Part shown: piece by piece, positions 51,382-61,493 of the stretch | Numbering within the stretch: the first letter of the stretch is position 1 | How the letters are laid out: each line of letters starts with the position of its first letter | NCBI RefSeq assembly: GCF_014322765.1 | Contig: NZ_JAASTZ010000004.1 | Span: 1-64,000 of the forward strand | Direction of reading: 5' to 3' | Source: Listeria immobilis | GTDB taxonomy: Bacteria; Bacillota; Bacilli; Lactobacillales; Listeriaceae | Length of the DNA stretch: 64,000 nucleotides | Notes under the pieces: model-generated | The model's database searches: none | What the model was told of the DNA's origin: nothing | The model's input: the letters and a program-made list of their open reading frames with translations, nothing else | Made by a program: the position numbers and the translations under genes

Positions 51382-51846
51382 TCACCTATCTTTATTTTTT
51401 TCCATCAAATCTTTTAATTCTTCTACAAAAACACTAATATCTTTGAACTGACGATAAACCGAAGCAAATCGGACATAAGCAACCTCGTCCAAATTAGCCA
51501 ATTTATTCATTACTTTTTCACCGATTAAATCAGAGGCAATTTCACTGTCACCAATGTTTCTAAGTTCGCGCTCCACCTCATTAACAATTTCCTCGATTTG
51601 TTCTGCACTAACTGGCCGTTTTTCACATGCTCTAATTAAACCACGGCGAACTTTTTCACGAGCAAATTCTTCTCGTGCGCCATCTTTTTTTACAACTATT
51701 AAAGGACTTTCCTCTACCTTTTCAAATGTAGTAAAGCGAAATCCACATTTTTCACATTCACGTCGACGTCTGATAGAATTGCCATCATCTGCCGGTCTTG
51801 AGTCTACAACACGTGTTCCATTATATTTACAAGTAGGACATCTCAC
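51382..51846 (-). CDS. nrdR: Transcriptional repressor NrdR
   Basis: A 154-residue nucleotide-sensing repressor of ribonucleotide reductase genes. Zinc ribbon cysteines 3, 6, 31 and 34 (MRCPTCKYN and [14 protein letters not shown]), then an ATP-cone (about 48-138, [19 protein letters not shown]). Its targets are not in this window. First gene of nrdR-dnaB-dnaI; seven bases separate it from dnaB. Confidence 0.96.
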   Translation of the reverse strand: MRCPTCKYNGTRVVDSRPADDGNSIRRRRECEKCGFRFTTFEKVEESPLIVVKKDGAREEFAREKVRRGLIRACEKRPVSAEQIEEIVNEVERELRNIGDSEIASDLIGEKVMNKLANLDEVAYVRFASVYRQFKDISVFVEELKDLMEKNKDR

Positions 51847-51898
51847 AAAAATTCACTCCTATCCCTAAAACATCTCTGTCTGTTTATTTGTATGCCTC

Positions 51899-51907
51899 AT
51901 TATACCA
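51899..51907 (-). promoter_or_regulatory. Candidate nrdR-dnaB-dnaI promoter (extended -10)
   Basis: TGGTATAAT on the minus strand, about 55 bases before nrdR and about 20 bases after the coaE stop. The -35 is poor (TAGCCA), as is usual with an extended -10. Confidence 0.6.
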
Positions 51908-51924
51908 TGTGAAAGTAAGGGTGG

Positions 51925-52527
51925 CTATTTGTTCTTAATAATTTGATCAATAAAATCCGCAACTTGTTTCTCTGTTTTTTCGAGCGTTTCATCGTTATTA
52001 ATTACTAGATCCGCTTTTTTTGCTTTTTCATCAATCCCGATTTGACTATTTATACGTTCTAAAGCCGCCTCCTCGGTCAAATGATTTCGCCTCATTAAGC
52101 GTTTTAATTCAGTTTCAGGTGTAACCCAAACGACAACAATTTGATCAACAAGTGATTCTAAATGACTTTCAAATAAAAGTGGAATATCAAAAAAAACTAC
52201 TTGTTCACCGGCTGCAAAATAGCGTTTTCGCTCCGCTAACATATATTCTTTCACGCGAGGATGGGTGATTGCATTTAATTTTTCTCGTTTTTCTTTGTTT
52301 TTGAAAATAATATTTGCTAGCTTGGGCCGATTTAATGTGCCATCTTCTAGCAATATATCCGCACCAAAGTAATTAATAATTTCCTTAAGTCCTGCTGTTC
52401 CTGGCTCAACTACTTTCCTTGCCGCAATATCTGCATCTATGACAGGAATTCCAGCCTTCTGAATCATTTTGCTTACAGTAGATTTTCCTGTTGCCACGCT
52501 TCCTGTTAAACCAATTGTTTTTCCCAT
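51925..52527 (-). CDS. coaE: Dephospho-CoA kinase
   Basis: A 200-residue P-loop kinase for the last step of coenzyme A synthesis. Walker A GSVATGKST (9-17); ADIAARKVVEPG (about 33) and FDIPLLFES (about 103-111) are family motifs. ATG 52527 (MGKTIGLTG) is preferred; another in-frame ATG lies four codons upstream. Follows mutM in a polA-mutM-coaE operon. Confidence 0.95.
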   Translation of the reverse strand: MGKTIGLTGSVATGKSTVSKMIQKAGIPVIDADIAARKVVEPGTAGLKEIINYFGADILLEDGTLNRPKLANIIFKNKEKREKLNAITHPRVKEYMLAERKRYFAAGEQVVFFDIPLLFESHLESLVDQIVVVWVTPETELKRLMRRNHLTEEAALERINSQIGIDEKAKKADLVINNDETLEKTEKQVADFIDQIIKNK

Positions 52528-52542
52528 GATTTGTCCCACTCT

Positions 52543-53364
52543 CTACTTTTGACAATTTGGACAAAAATGTGTTCCTCGCCCATTTAGCTTTATTTTTTCA
52601 ATTGGAGTTCCGCAAATCACACATGGTTCCTCCGTTTTTCCGTATACTTTCAGCTTATCTTGATACTGTCCTAATTTCCCCTCCGAATTCACATACGTTC
52701 TCACAGTCGAACCGCCAAGTGCTACAGCTTCTTTCATTATACTTTTGGTTGCTTCAAAGATACGCTTGATTTCTTTATTAGAAAGTGAGTTAGCTGGTCT
52801 TTCAGGGCGAATTTTTGCTTCAAAACAAATCTCATCCGCATATATATTACCAATTCCTGCGACTAATTTTTGGTCTAATAAAGCTGTTTTGATTGCACGA
52901 CTAGTTTTTTTCACCCCAGCTGCAAAATCGGTTAACGTAAACGCTGGTGTAAGAGGTTCCGGTCCCAACTTTTTAATGGAATTTGTTTCACTTTCACCGT
53001 ATTTATTCGTAACTTCCATCGTCCCAAATTTTCGCACATCTAAAAAGCGCAGTTCTGTATGATCCTCAAAATGGAAAATAATATGCGTATGCTTACTTAC
53101 CTCTTCATTTTCATCCATTAATCTAAACTTGCCTTCCATCCGCAAATGGGACAAAATGGTGCAATTCGTTAAATCAAAAAGTAAAAATTTTCCGCGACGA
53201 CGTACTCCTTCAATTTCTTGCCCAACAAGCATGTGCACAAACTCATCTGGTGGCGTATTTTTTATCATTTTGGGAACATGAACAATCACTTGATCAATTT
53301 TTTTACCAGGAACGAGCGCTTGTAAAGTGGTGCGGACATTTTCTACTTCCGGCATTTCTGGCAT
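52543..53364 (-). CDS. mutM: Formamidopyrimidine-DNA glycosylase
   Basis: A 273-residue bifunctional glycosylase/AP lyase that removes 8-oxoguanine. The catalytic Pro2-Glu3 are in the N-terminus MPEMPEVENVR, Lys in RRRGKFLLF (about 57), a helix-two-turn-helix with GIGNIYADE (about 170), and a C-terminal zinc finger CVIC-16-CPNC. It directly follows polA. Confidence 0.97.
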   Translation of the reverse strand: MPEMPEVENVRTTLQALVPGKKIDQVIVHVPKMIKNTPPDEFVHMLVGQEIEGVRRRGKFLLFDLTNCTILSHLRMEGKFRLMDENEEVSKHTHIIFHFEDHTELRFLDVRKFGTMEVTNKYGESETNSIKKLGPEPLTPAFTLTDFAAGVKKTSRAIKTALLDQKLVAGIGNIYADEICFEAKIRPERPANSLSNKEIKRIFEATKSIMKEAVALGGSTVRTYVNSEGKLGQYQDKLKVYGKTEEPCVICGTPIEKIKLNGRGTHFCPNCQK

Positions 53365-53387
53365 ATTTAAACTCCCCGTTTCTCTAT

Positions 53388-56015
53388 TTATTTTGCATCA
53401 TACCAAGTATCTCCAAAAGCGCTATCGACCTTAAGTGGTACAGATAGTTCTACAGCATTTTCCATAACATCTGGTACAATTTCTTCTAATTTAGCAATTT
53501 CTGCTTCTGGTGCTTCAAAAATAAGTTCATCGTGTACTTGAAGTAATAACTTAGCTTCTAATTTTTCGGATTTTAGGCGGTCGCTCATTAGAATCATCGC
53601 TTTTTTGATAATATCTGCAGCACTTCCTTGGATGGGTGTATTCATCGCAGTTCTTTCTGCAAATCCGCGAACATTAAAATTACGGCTGACAATCTCTGGA
53701 ATATAACGACGTCTATGCAAAATAGTTTCTACATAACCTTTTTCTTTTGCAAAACGTACAATATCTTGCATATATTCTTTTACTGCTGGATAGCTGACAA
53801 AGTAACGATCAATAAAATCTTTCGCTTCTTTTCTTGTAATGCCAAGGTTTTGCGAAAGTCCGTAATCACTTATACCATAAACGATACCAAAATTAACGGC
53901 TTTTGCTTGACGGCGCATGAGTGAATCCACCGCTTCTTTTTCAACATGGAAAACATCCATTGCTGTTTTTGTATGAATATCATAATCATGTTTAAATGCA
54001 TAAATCAGATTTTCATCTTCAGAAATATGCGCTAAAACACGCAATTCCACTTGTGAATAATCTGCTGAAAATATTTTCCAGCCAGGTTTGCTTGGAACAA
54101 AAACTTGTCTAATTTTGCGCCCTTCTTCTAATCGAATAGGAATATTTTGCAAATTCGGATCAACGGAGCTAAGTCGCCCTGTTTGAGTTAATGTTTGATT
54201 AAAACGTGTATGCACTTTATGTGATGTTTTATCTGTTACTTTTAGAAGGCCTTCAATATAAGTGGATTGGATTTTCCCAAGTTGGCGATATAACAAGATT
54301 TCATCAATAATGGCATGTTTACCTGATAAACTTTCCAAAACATCTGCGGCCGTAGAATAACCCGTTTTTGTTTTCTTTACAGCCGGAAGTCCTAACTTTT
54401 CAAATAAAATCACTCCTAATTGTTTAGGCGAATTAATATTAAAATCTTCTCCCGCATGCGAATGAATGGACTCTTCCAGTGTTTTTAGTCGACCAGCTAA
54501 TTCTACTTTCATATCCTCCAGTCGTTTAGTATCAACACTTACACCTTGCATTTCCATTTGAGCAAGGACAAAAGTTAACGGTAATTCTAAATCTTCCATT
54601 AAAGCTAATTGTTCGTTTTTTTCTAATTCGTCCATAAGACCATTTTCCAAAACAGCGATTGCGATAGCTTTTCTTGCAAGATGTGGTGCGACAATACTTT
54701 CCTCTGGGATGCTTCGTTTCGCTCCTTTTCCATATACCGTTTCATCCGTTTCCACTTCTGTATAATTATGACGAGCAGCAACACTCATAAAATCATCTAT
54801 CGAGTCGGATGGATTCAATAGATAGGAGGCTAACATAATGTCGAATGTGATACCAGACACTACATATCCTAATCGCTGCATTGCAACCATTGTTTTTTTC
54901 GCATCGTAGACTACTTTTGTATCATTGCTTTCAATCCATTCTTTAAATGCTGGGCTATTTTCCGCTGTTTCTTTTGTGAAAAAATAGGTTCCTTTGTTTG
55001 AATGAATTGTAATCCCGATAAAGTTTGCTGTATGATAATTCTCATTTTCTAATTCAATATATAATGATGTTTTCCCACCAAAATGTTTTTGCGTTAACGC
55101 TGAAACTACTTCAAACTTGAGTTCTTTTAATGGTTTTGCTTCTTCTTTCGTTTCGCCCTCCAAGTTTTTTAATAATGTTGTAAACTGCATTTCTTTCAAA
55201 AGCGGAATTACTTTTTCTGTTTGGTATCCATCATATTTAGTACTTTCAACGGTACATTCTATTGGTGAATCCACATTGATAGTTGCAAGCTCTTTACTCA
55301 AAATTGCAAGTTCTTTATTTTCTTGGACTTTTTCTTTTAATTTTTTTCCAGAAATTTCATCGGCATGTTCTAAAACACTTTCTACGCTTCCGCCAAATTC
55401 ATGTAATAGTTTTAATGCAGTTTTTTCACCAACACCTGGGATTCCGGGAATATTATCTGATGGATCACCCATTAACCCCTTCATATCAATAATTTGTGCA
55501 GGAGATAGATTATATTTTTCTTTTAGTGTTTCTGGAGTATTTGTTTCCATATCAGCTATACCTTTTTTAGTTATATAGACGGTTGTTTTTTCAGAAGCTA
55601 ATTGTGTTAAATCACGATCTCCGGTAATAATCGCTACTTCCATACCGTCTGCTTCTGCTTTTTTTGTTAATGTGCCGATAATATCGTCTGCCTCATAGTT
55701 AGCAAGCTCATATTGCGGGATATCGTAAGCAGTTAAAAGCTCTCGAATAAATGGAAATTGTTCGGATAACTCACTAGGCGTTTTTTGGCGCCCTCCTTTG
55801 TAACCTTTAAATGTAGTATGGCGAAAAGTTGTTTTTCCGGCATCAAAAGCAACTAGTACATGACTAGGCTTTTCTTTTTCCAACACATTCATCAACATCA
55901 TTGCAAATCCATACACCGCATTTGTATATACACCTTTATCGTTATTTAAAAGCGGTAACGCATAAAACGCGCGATTCGCAATACTATTTCCATCAATTAA
56001 TACTAATTTATTCAC
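53388..56015 (-). CDS. polA: DNA polymerase I
   Basis: An 875-residue repair and Okazaki-maturation polymerase. 5'-3' exonuclease domain (about 1-290; GDPSDNIPGIPGVGEKTA about 182), a central 3'-5' exonuclease-like domain (about 300-465) in which the D-x-E proofreading motif is not visible, and the family A polymerase domain (motif A FSADYSQVELR, motif B RRQAKAVNFGIVYG, motif C LLQVHDELIFE). The start codon is GTG 56015, eight bases after GAGGAGG; the longer frame upstream lacks a site. Confidence 0.97.
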   Translation of the reverse strand: MNKLVLIDGNSIANRAFYALPLLNNDKGVYTNAVYGFAMMLMNVLEKEKPSHVLVAFDAGKTTFRHTTFKGYKGGRQKTPSELSEQFPFIRELLTAYDIPQYELANYEADDIIGTLTKKAEADGMEVAIITGDRDLTQLASEKTTVYITKKGIADMETNTPETLKEKYNLSPAQIIDMKGLMGDPSDNIPGIPGVGEKTALKLLHEFGGSVESVLEHADEISGKKLKEKVQENKELAILSKELATINVDSPIECTVESTKYDGYQTEKVIPLLKEMQFTTLLKNLEGETKEEAKPLKELKFEVVSALTQKHFGGKTSLYIELENENYHTANFIGITIHSNKGTYFFTKETAENSPAFKEWIESNDTKVVYDAKKTMVAMQRLGYVVSGITFDIMLASYLLNPSDSIDDFMSVAARHNYTEVETDETVYGKGAKRSIPEESIVAPHLARKAIAIAVLENGLMDELEKNEQLALMEDLELPLTFVLAQMEMQGVSVDTKRLEDMKVELAGRLKTLEESIHSHAGEDFNINSPKQLGVILFEKLGLPAVKKTKTGYSTAADVLESLSGKHAIIDEILLYRQLGKIQSTYIEGLLKVTDKTSHKVHTRFNQTLTQTGRLSSVDPNLQNIPIRLEEGRKIRQVFVPSKPGWKIFSADYSQVELRVLAHISEDENLIYAFKHDYDIHTKTAMDVFHVEKEAVDSLMRRQAKAVNFGIVYGISDYGLSQNLGITRKEAKDFIDRYFVSYPAVKEYMQDIVRFAKEKGYVETILHRRRYIPEIVSRNFNVRGFAERTAMNTPIQGSAADIIKKAMILMSDRLKSEKLEAKLLLQVHDELIFEAPEAEIAKLEEIVPDVMENAVELSVPLKVDSAFGDTWYDAK

Positions 56016-56053
56016 AGGGATATCCTCCTCTATATTATCATTCACTTGTGTCT

Positions 56054-56062
56054 ATTTTACCA
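56054..56062 (-). promoter_or_regulatory. Candidate polA promoter (extended -10)
   Basis: TGGTAAAAT on the minus strand, about 40 bases before the polA GTG and directly after the icd terminator. The -35 is weak. Confidence 0.4.
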
Positions 56063-56072
56063 TAGGAACATA

Positions 56073-56115
56073 AAAACAAACCACTTATCCGAATGGGGTT
56101 AAATGGTTTGTTTTA
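56073..56115 (-). terminator. Terminator after icd
   Basis: AAACAAACCA and TGGTTTGTTT arms with an inner TTAACCCC-containing loop; T-run on the minus strand (TTTTTATG). Confidence 0.85.
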
Positions 56116-56180
56116 AATGCGAACAATTATTATCGATAATAAAATTACGAACTAGTTTTACGAGTTGCGATCGGGCTTCA

Positions 56181-57443
56181 TCAGAAGTTTTTTATTAATT
56201 CATCCGCAAATTCCGAACATTTAACTTCTGTTGCGCCATCCATTAATCTGGCAAAATCATATGTTACTGTTTTTGCAGCAATAGTTTTTTCCATCGAACG
56301 ATTAATTAATGTAGCTGCTTCTCCCCAACCAATATGTTCCAGTAAGAGTGTCCCAGATAAAATAACGGATGAAGGATTAACTTTATCAAGACCAGCATAT
56401 TTTGGTGCAGTACCATGTGTCGCTTCAAAAATCGCATGACCAGTTAAATAATTAATATTCGCTCCTGGAGCAATACCAATTCCACCTACTTGAGCAGCAA
56501 GCGCATCAGAAATGTAATCCCCATTTAAATTCATCGTAGCCACTACATCAAATTCAGCAGGACGTGTCAGGATTTGTTGTAAGAAAATATCTGCAATAGA
56601 ATCTTTCACTAAAATTTTCCCTGCCGCAAGTGCTTCGTTTTGTTTTGTATTAGCAGCTTCTGTACCTTCTGCTTCTTTTATCCGATCGTATTCGTTCCAA
56701 GTGAATACTTTATCACCATATTCACGTTCGCATAAGTCATAGCCCCAATTTTTGAAAGCTCCTTCTGTGAATTTCATGATATTACCTTTGTGTACGAGCG
56801 TTAATGATTTACGCCCTTCTTTTATCGCATATTCGATAGCTGAGCGAACCAAACGCTCTGTACCTTCTTTGGAAATCGGCTTAATACCAATACCAGAAGT
56901 TTCCGGAAAGCGAATCTTATTGACACCAAATTCATCTTTTAAGAATGCTATTAATTTTTTTGATTCTTCGCTGCCTTCTTTAAATTCAATCCCAGCATAA
57001 ATATCTTCTGTGTTTTCACGGAAAATAACCATATCTGTGTCTTCAGGACGTTTTACTGGTGACGGAACACCTTTGAAGTAACGAACTGGACGTAGACACA
57101 CATATAAATCCAATTCCTGACGTAAAGCAACATTTAGCGAACGAATACCGCCACCAATCGGGGTTGTAAGTGGACCTTTAATTGCAATTAAATATTCATC
57201 AATTGTATCTAAAGTCGCTTGCGGGAGCCATTCACCTGTTTGTTTAAATGCTTTTTCACCTGCAAGCACTTCTTTCCAAGCAATTTCTTTTTCACCATTA
57301 TATGCTTTTTTTACCGCTGCATCTAAAACGCGTTTTGCAGCAGCCCAAATATCTGGACCAGTTCCGTCACCTTCAATAAAAGGGATAACTGGATTATTTG
57401 GTGTTTTTAGTACACCATTTTCTACTTGAATTTTTTGACTCAT
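56181..57443 (-). CDS. icd: NADP-type isocitrate dehydrogenase
   Basis: A 420-residue enzyme converting isocitrate to 2-oxoglutarate. [12 protein letters not shown] (about 22-33), the substrate loop [25 protein letters not shown]-like region (about 103-127, with the Ser that is phosphorylated in E. coli) and [17 protein letters not shown] (about 310) are conserved. It follows citZ by 19 bases. In B. subtilis mdh, phoP and phoR lie between icd and polA; here polA follows directly. Also called citC. Confidence 0.97.
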   Translation of the reverse strand: MSQKIQVENGVLKTPNNPVIPFIEGDGTGPDIWAAAKRVLDAAVKKAYNGEKEIAWKEVLAGEKAFKQTGEWLPQATLDTIDEYLIAIKGPLTTPIGGGIRSLNVALRQELDLYVCLRPVRYFKGVPSPVKRPEDTDMVIFRENTEDIYAGIEFKEGSEESKKLIAFLKDEFGVNKIRFPETSGIGIKPISKEGTERLVRSAIEYAIKEGRKSLTLVHKGNIMKFTEGAFKNWGYDLCEREYGDKVFTWNEYDRIKEAEGTEAANTKQNEALAAGKILVKDSIADIFLQQILTRPAEFDVVATMNLNGDYISDALAAQVGGIGIAPGANINYLTGHAIFEATHGTAPKYAGLDKVNPSSVILSGTLLLEHIGWGEAATLINRSMEKTIAAKTVTYDFARLMDGATEVKCSEFADELIKNF

Positions 57444-57462
57444 AAAGTTTCTTCCTCCTCTA

Positions 57463-58584
57463 TTAAATTCGTTCTTCTACAGGTAAATAACTTCTATTTT
57501 CAGGTCCAACATAAATAGCACGTGGACGAATAAGACGATTATCACGATATTGTTCAAAAATATGCGCCAACCAACCTGACACACGGCTTACAGAGAATAC
57601 TAATGTAAATAGATCTCGGTCAATACCAAGCGCATGATAAACAGAAGCTGAATAAAAATCGACATTTGGTTTTAAATGCTTTAATTCCCAAACAGCTTCT
57701 TCTACTTGCATGGAAATTTCATACCATTTTTCTTCGCCTTTTTCGGTAGTTAACTTTCTAGACATTTCACGTAGATGTTGCGCACGTGGGTCTCCACCAC
57801 GATAAACTCGGTGACCAAAGCCCATAATTTTTTGTTTCGTATCGATTTTTGTTTGGATGTAATTGCGCACATCACCAGCTTCATCGATTTCTTCTAACAT
57901 ATCAAATACACGTTCATTGGCCCCACCATGAAGTGGTCCTTTTAATGCCCCAATTGCAGCCGTAACACCAGAATAAACATCAGAAAGTGTTGCTACACAA
58001 ACTCGCGCTGTAAAAGTAGATGCATTAAATTCGTGGTCTGCATGAAGTACAAGTGCTTTATTCATCGCTTCTACAGATAATTCATCTGCTTCTTCTCCAG
58101 TAATCATATAAAGAAAATTCGCAGCCATATTTAAATCTTCTCTTGGCGGAATCGGATCAAGACCACGACGAATTCTGGAAAATGCAGCGACAATTGTTGG
58201 CATTTTTGCTTGTAGACGTAATCCTTTGCGATAAACTGCTTCCCCGTCATCCAATTCTGCTTCTGTGTCAAATACACCAAGCATAGAAACAGTTGTTCTT
58301 AAAACGCTCATTGGATGTAATTTTTGATGATTTTGCATTCTTAAACTTGTAATAATTGTTTCAGATACAGCCATATTTTCTTGGATTTCTAATTTAAATT
58401 TTTTAAATTCATCTTTATTAGGCAAACGTAAATGCCATAATAAATAAATCACTTCTTCAAAAGATGCATTGTTTTCCATCAAATCATCAATACCATAACC
58501 AACATAAGTTAACATATCATCAATGATAGAGCTAATCGAAGTCTCAGCAACATATACATTTTCTAATCCTTTAGATAACGTCAT
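57463..58584 (-). CDS. citZ: Citrate synthase
   Basis: A 373-residue Gram-positive-type (small, dimeric) citrate synthase making citrate from oxaloacetate and acetyl-CoA. Catalytic residues are in [11 protein letters not shown] (His, about 186), [14 protein letters not shown] (His, about 260) and [13 protein letters not shown] (Asp, about 311). With icd it supplies 2-oxoglutarate for glutamate. It sits 36 bases after the DUF441 gene and is driven by the promoter ahead of that gene. Confidence 0.97.
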   Translation of the reverse strand: MTLSKGLENVYVAETSISSIIDDMLTYVGYGIDDLMENNASFEEVIYLLWHLRLPNKDEFKKFKLEIQENMAVSETIITSLRMQNHQKLHPMSVLRTTVSMLGVFDTEAELDDGEAVYRKGLRLQAKMPTIVAAFSRIRRGLDPIPPREDLNMAANFLYMITGEEADELSVEAMNKALVLHADHEFNASTFTARVCVATLSDVYSGVTAAIGALKGPLHGGANERVFDMLEEIDEAGDVRNYIQTKIDTKQKIMGFGHRVYRGGDPRAQHLREMSRKLTTEKGEEKWYEISMQVEEAVWELKHLKPNVDFYSASVYHALGIDRDLFTLVFSVSRVSGWLAHIFEQYRDNRLIRPRAIYVGPENRSYLPVEERI

Positions 58585-58620
58585 TTCTTTTCCTCCTTTT
58601 ATCCTTTTTTACATATGTAC

Positions 58621-59082
58621 TTATTTTATGAATGCAACTAACTGCATTGCCATGTACGCAATACCAGCAGCAATTACTGGTCCAGCAGCTATCCCTCTAA
58701 AAAGTACCACTGCTAAAATAGTTCCAAACACTAGAGAAACCGTCACTTGTGGATCAACAGCCATATAGCCAACACCTTTTTTAGCTAATATAGAAACGGC
58801 AATTCCTGCTCCAAGACCAATCCACCCAGCGGCCGATTTAAAAGAGTCAATTAAATCTTTAAAACCGATTTGCCCAGTTGCAATTGGAATTAAGATGGCA
58901 ACAGTAATAATCGTTACACCCCAATTTATTCCTTTTGCTTGAATCATTTCCATTATCTTGCCATCAGCGTGAAATAACTTCAACAAAATGACAACCGCTA
59001 CCGCAATAATAAGCGAATTATTTTTTGCTATAAGTCCGAGAAGTAAAAAAAGAAGTAAAAACAACATACTTTCCGTAAACAT
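58621..59082 (-). CDS. DUF441 (YtwI/YeaL-family) membrane protein
   Basis: A 153-residue membrane protein with four or five hydrophobic helices and a conserved-looking glycine-rich segment ([19 protein letters not shown], about 95-113). This family has no established function. Its position ahead of citZ-icd is shared with Bacillus (ytwI). In L. monocytogenes the corresponding gene has been reported as the first gene of a CcpC-controlled transcript running into citZ. Confidence 0.88.
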   Translation of the reverse strand: MFTESMLFLLLFLLLGLIAKNNSLIIAVAVVILLKLFHADGKIMEMIQAKGINWGVTIITVAILIPIATGQIGFKDLIDSFKSAAGWIGLGAGIAVSILAKKGVGYMAVDPQVTVSLVFGTILAVVLFRGIAAGPVIAAGIAYMAMQLVAFIK

Positions 59083-59130
59083 ACTAAGTCACCTTTCAGT
59101 ATCGCGCATCTATGAAGCGAGATAACAATT

Positions 59131-59139
59131 ATTATATCA
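59131..59139 (-). promoter_or_regulatory. Proximal promoter of the DUF441-citZ-icd operon (extended -10)
   Basis: TGATATAAT on the minus strand, about 50 bases before the DUF441 start. The -35 is poor (ATTACT). The spacer carries the CcpC-type dyad. Confidence 0.6.
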
Positions 59140-59153
59140 TAAATATACCTTAT
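59139..59153. promoter_or_regulatory. CcpC-type operator (ATAA-N7-TTAT)
   Basis: ATAAATATACCTTAT is an exact match to the ATAA-N7-TTAT dyad bound by the citrate-responsive LysR regulator CcpC. It lies between the -35 and -10. A second, N6-spaced version (ATAACAATTATTAT, 59122-59135) sits over the -10. CcpC repression of this promoter is described for L. monocytogenes. Confidence 0.75.
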
Positions 59154-59201
59154 AGTAATACTAAAATGCCATAAGGAAAATGAATTGCCCTTTTTTTAAC
59201 T

Positions 59202-59238
59202 AAACCTCTATAGAAAGATTTTCCCATAGAGGTTTTTA
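59202..59238. terminator. Hairpin after fxsA, probably leaky
   Basis: AAACCTCTAT and ATAGAGGTTT form a perfect 10-bp stem right after the fxsA stop. The minus-strand T-run is broken (TTTAGTT); the + strand has a better one. Readthrough into DUF441-citZ is therefore plausible. Confidence 0.6.
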
Positions 59239-59616
59239 TTACATATCAAAATAATAATATTGTGTATGTTTCTTTTGATTTCCAAGCCATTTCGTTAATT
59301 TAGGTTTTAATAGTTTGCGAGAAAATGGAATAAAAATAAGTAATCCTAGTATTGTTGTAATAATTCCAGGAATAATTAATAAAAAGCCGGCGATAAAAAA
59401 ACATAAACTATCTAATAAATACGGCGCTACCGTCCGTCCATCTCGCAAATTTCGGAAAAGATTGCCACCAAGACGCTTGAAAATAAAAATACCAAAAGCG
59501 CTGGACGCTATTTGAATAAAAAGAAGTGGTAAAAAGCCGATTACTTGGAATAACCAAACATACATAATCAATTCTATTAAACCATATAAAGCCCAATAAA
59601 GCATAAATTTTCTCAT
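59239..59616 (-). CDS. fxsA: FxsA-family membrane protein
   Basis: A 125-residue membrane protein of the FxsA (suppressor of F exclusion) family, with about three hydrophobic helices (about 5-42 and 73-98) and the motif GLLIFIPFSRKLLKPKL (about 92-108). The family GxxGF/LL-I-PG-ITT pattern appears as FIAGFLLIIPGIITTILGLL-like sequence at about 73-92. Cellular role outside phage exclusion is unknown. Located between pyk and the citZ operon, as in Bacillus. Confidence 0.88.
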   Translation of the reverse strand: MRKFMLYWALYGLIELIMYVWLFQVIGFLPLLFIQIASSAFGIFIFKRLGGNLFRNLRDGRTVAPYLLDSLCFFIAGFLLIIPGIITTILGLLIFIPFSRKLLKPKLTKWLGNQKKHTQYYYFDM

Positions 59617-59642
59617 ACAATCAACTCCAATACTTAATAACC

Positions 59643-59648
59643 ATTATA
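59643..59648 (-). promoter_or_regulatory. Candidate fxsA promoter
   Basis: TATAAT at 59648-59643, about 30 bases before the fxsA ATG; -35 weak (TTTTCG). Confidence 0.4.
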
Positions 59649-59690
59649 ACCTATTTTTTTGTAATCGAAAAACAATACAGGCGCGCAAAT

Positions 59691-59723
59691 AAAAAAAGCG
59701 CCCCGCTAACGAGACGCTTTTTT
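59691..59723 (-). terminator. Terminator after pyk
   Basis: AAAAAAGCG and CGCTTTTTT arms around TCTCGTTAGCGGGG, with a strong T-run on the minus strand. Confidence 0.9.
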
Positions 59724-59735
59724 GAAAGTTAAATT

Positions 59736-61493
59736 TTAGTGAGTAGCTGTTTTGCCGTTATAAACAACACCTTGACGAGAATCAACAGTGATAATTTCAC
59801 CGTCTTTTACAAGAGAAGTTGCATCTTTAGCACCAACGATAACAGGAATACCAAGATTAATTCCAACGACTGCTGCGTGACTAGTTAAGCCACCTTCTTC
59901 AACAACGACTGCAGCACTTTTCTCAAATGCAGGAAGGATTTCTTTATCTGTTGTTTTAATGATTAAGATTCCGCCTTCTTCTGCTTTTTGAAGCGCTTCT
60001 GCATTAGATTTTGCAACAATTGCTTTACCAATTACAGATTTACTACCAATTCCTTGGCCTTTAACTACTTTTTCACCAATTAATTGGATTTTCATTACGT
60101 TTGTTGTTCCGCTTTCTGCAACTGGAACACCTGCAGTAATAATGATAAGATCACCTTGTTTTGCAACACCTGAAGCAAGTGATTCTTTCACTGCAAGGTC
60201 AAACATTTCATCCGTGTTGCTAACTGGAGTAGCTAAGCGAGGATAAACACCCCATGAAAGAGCTAAACCACGGTATACATGCTCATTAAATGTTACTGCT
60301 ACGATATGAGATTTCGGACGATATTTAGAAATCATACGCGCTGTGTGACCACTTTGAGTTGCAGCAACGATTGTTTGTACATTTAGGTTTTTCGCAGTAT
60401 GACCAACTGCTTGTCCAATAGCTTCTGTCATATCTGTATTTTCGTGAAGTTTAAGCGCAAATTTATCCTGAGCAACTAGCACTTCTTCTGTACGAACAGC
60501 GATTTTCGCCATCATTTTAACTGCTTCAATTGGATAGTCCCCAGCAGCTGTTTCACCAGATAACATAATTGCATCTGTTCCGTCAAAAATCGCATTCGCT
60601 ACGTCACTTGCTTCAGCGCGAGTTGGACGTGGATTACGTTGCATGGAATCAAGCATTTGTGTTGCAGTGATAACAGGTTTTCCAAGTTTATTACATTTTC
60701 TAATAAGTTCTTTTTGTACAATCGGAACTTCTTCAGCAGGAATTTCAACACCTAAGTCTCCACGAGCAACCATTAAGCCTTGTGATACTTGTAAGATTTC
60801 GTCAATATTATCAACGCCCTCTTGGTTTTCGATTTTCGGAATAATTTGAACGTGAGTTGCGTTATATTCTTCTAAAATCTTAGTAATTTCAAGAACATCT
60901 GTAGCTCGACGTACAAAAGATGCCGCGATAAAATCGATACCTTGTTCTAAACCAAAACGGATATCTGCAGCGTCTTTTTCTGTGATTCCTGGTAGGTTGA
61001 TAGAAACGTTTGGTACGTTAACGCCTTTTTTATTTTTAAGCACACCTGGGTTAAGTACTTTTGTTACTAGTTCACGATTAGCTTCGTCTTTTTCAATTAC
61101 TTCCAGACCGATTAAACCATCATCAAGTAAAATGGAAGATCCAATTTCTACATCGTCAAAAAGTTCTCCATAAGTTACAGAGAATTTTTCTTTTGTTCCT
61201 TCAACAGGTGTCATAGAAACACGTACAACGTCGCCTGTTTGGAATTCTAATTTTCCGCCAACCATGTCATTTGTACGAATTTCTGGACCTTTTGTATCAA
61301 GTAAAATAGCAACTTGTTTGCCAGTAATTTTTGATGCTTCACGGATGTTCACAATTCGTGCACCGTGCTCTTCAAAATCTCCGTGTGAGAAATTAAGACG
61401 TGCTACGTTCATTCCTGCTTCAATTAGTTGAACTAATGTGTCAACTGACTCGCTTGCAGGACCAATTGTACAAACAATTTTCGTTTTTTTCAT
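59736..61493 (-). CDS. pyk: Pyruvate kinase with C-terminal PEP-utilizing-like domain
   Basis: A 585-residue glycolytic enzyme making pyruvate and ATP from phosphoenolpyruvate. Barrel motifs [10 protein letters not shown] (about 34), DTKGPEIRT (about 66), IPKIENQEG (about 218) and [12 protein letters not shown] (about 242) are conserved. The last roughly 110 residues form the extra domain seen in Bacillus pyruvate kinases, with [21 protein letters not shown]-like sequence at about 533-553. Expected to work with PfkA encoded upstream. Confidence 0.97.
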   Translation of the reverse strand: MKKTKIVCTIGPASESVDTLVQLIEAGMNVARLNFSHGDFEEHGARIVNIREASKITGKQVAILLDTKGPEIRTNDMVGGKLEFQTGDVVRVSMTPVEGTKEKFSVTYGELFDDVEIGSSILLDDGLIGLEVIEKDEANRELVTKVLNPGVLKNKKGVNVPNVSINLPGITEKDAADIRFGLEQGIDFIAASFVRRATDVLEITKILEEYNATHVQIIPKIENQEGVDNIDEILQVSQGLMVARGDLGVEIPAEEVPIVQKELIRKCNKLGKPVITATQMLDSMQRNPRPTRAEASDVANAIFDGTDAIMLSGETAAGDYPIEAVKMMAKIAVRTEEVLVAQDKFALKLHENTDMTEAIGQAVGHTAKNLNVQTIVAATQSGHTARMISKYRPKSHIVAVTFNEHVYRGLALSWGVYPRLATPVSNTDEMFDLAVKESLASGVAKQGDLIIITAGVPVAESGTTNVMKIQLIGEKVVKGQGIGSKSVIGKAIVAKSNAEALQKAEEGGILIIKTTDKEILPAFEKSAAVVVEEGGLTSHAAVVGINLGIPVIVGAKDATSLVKDGEIITVDSRQGVVYNGKTATH

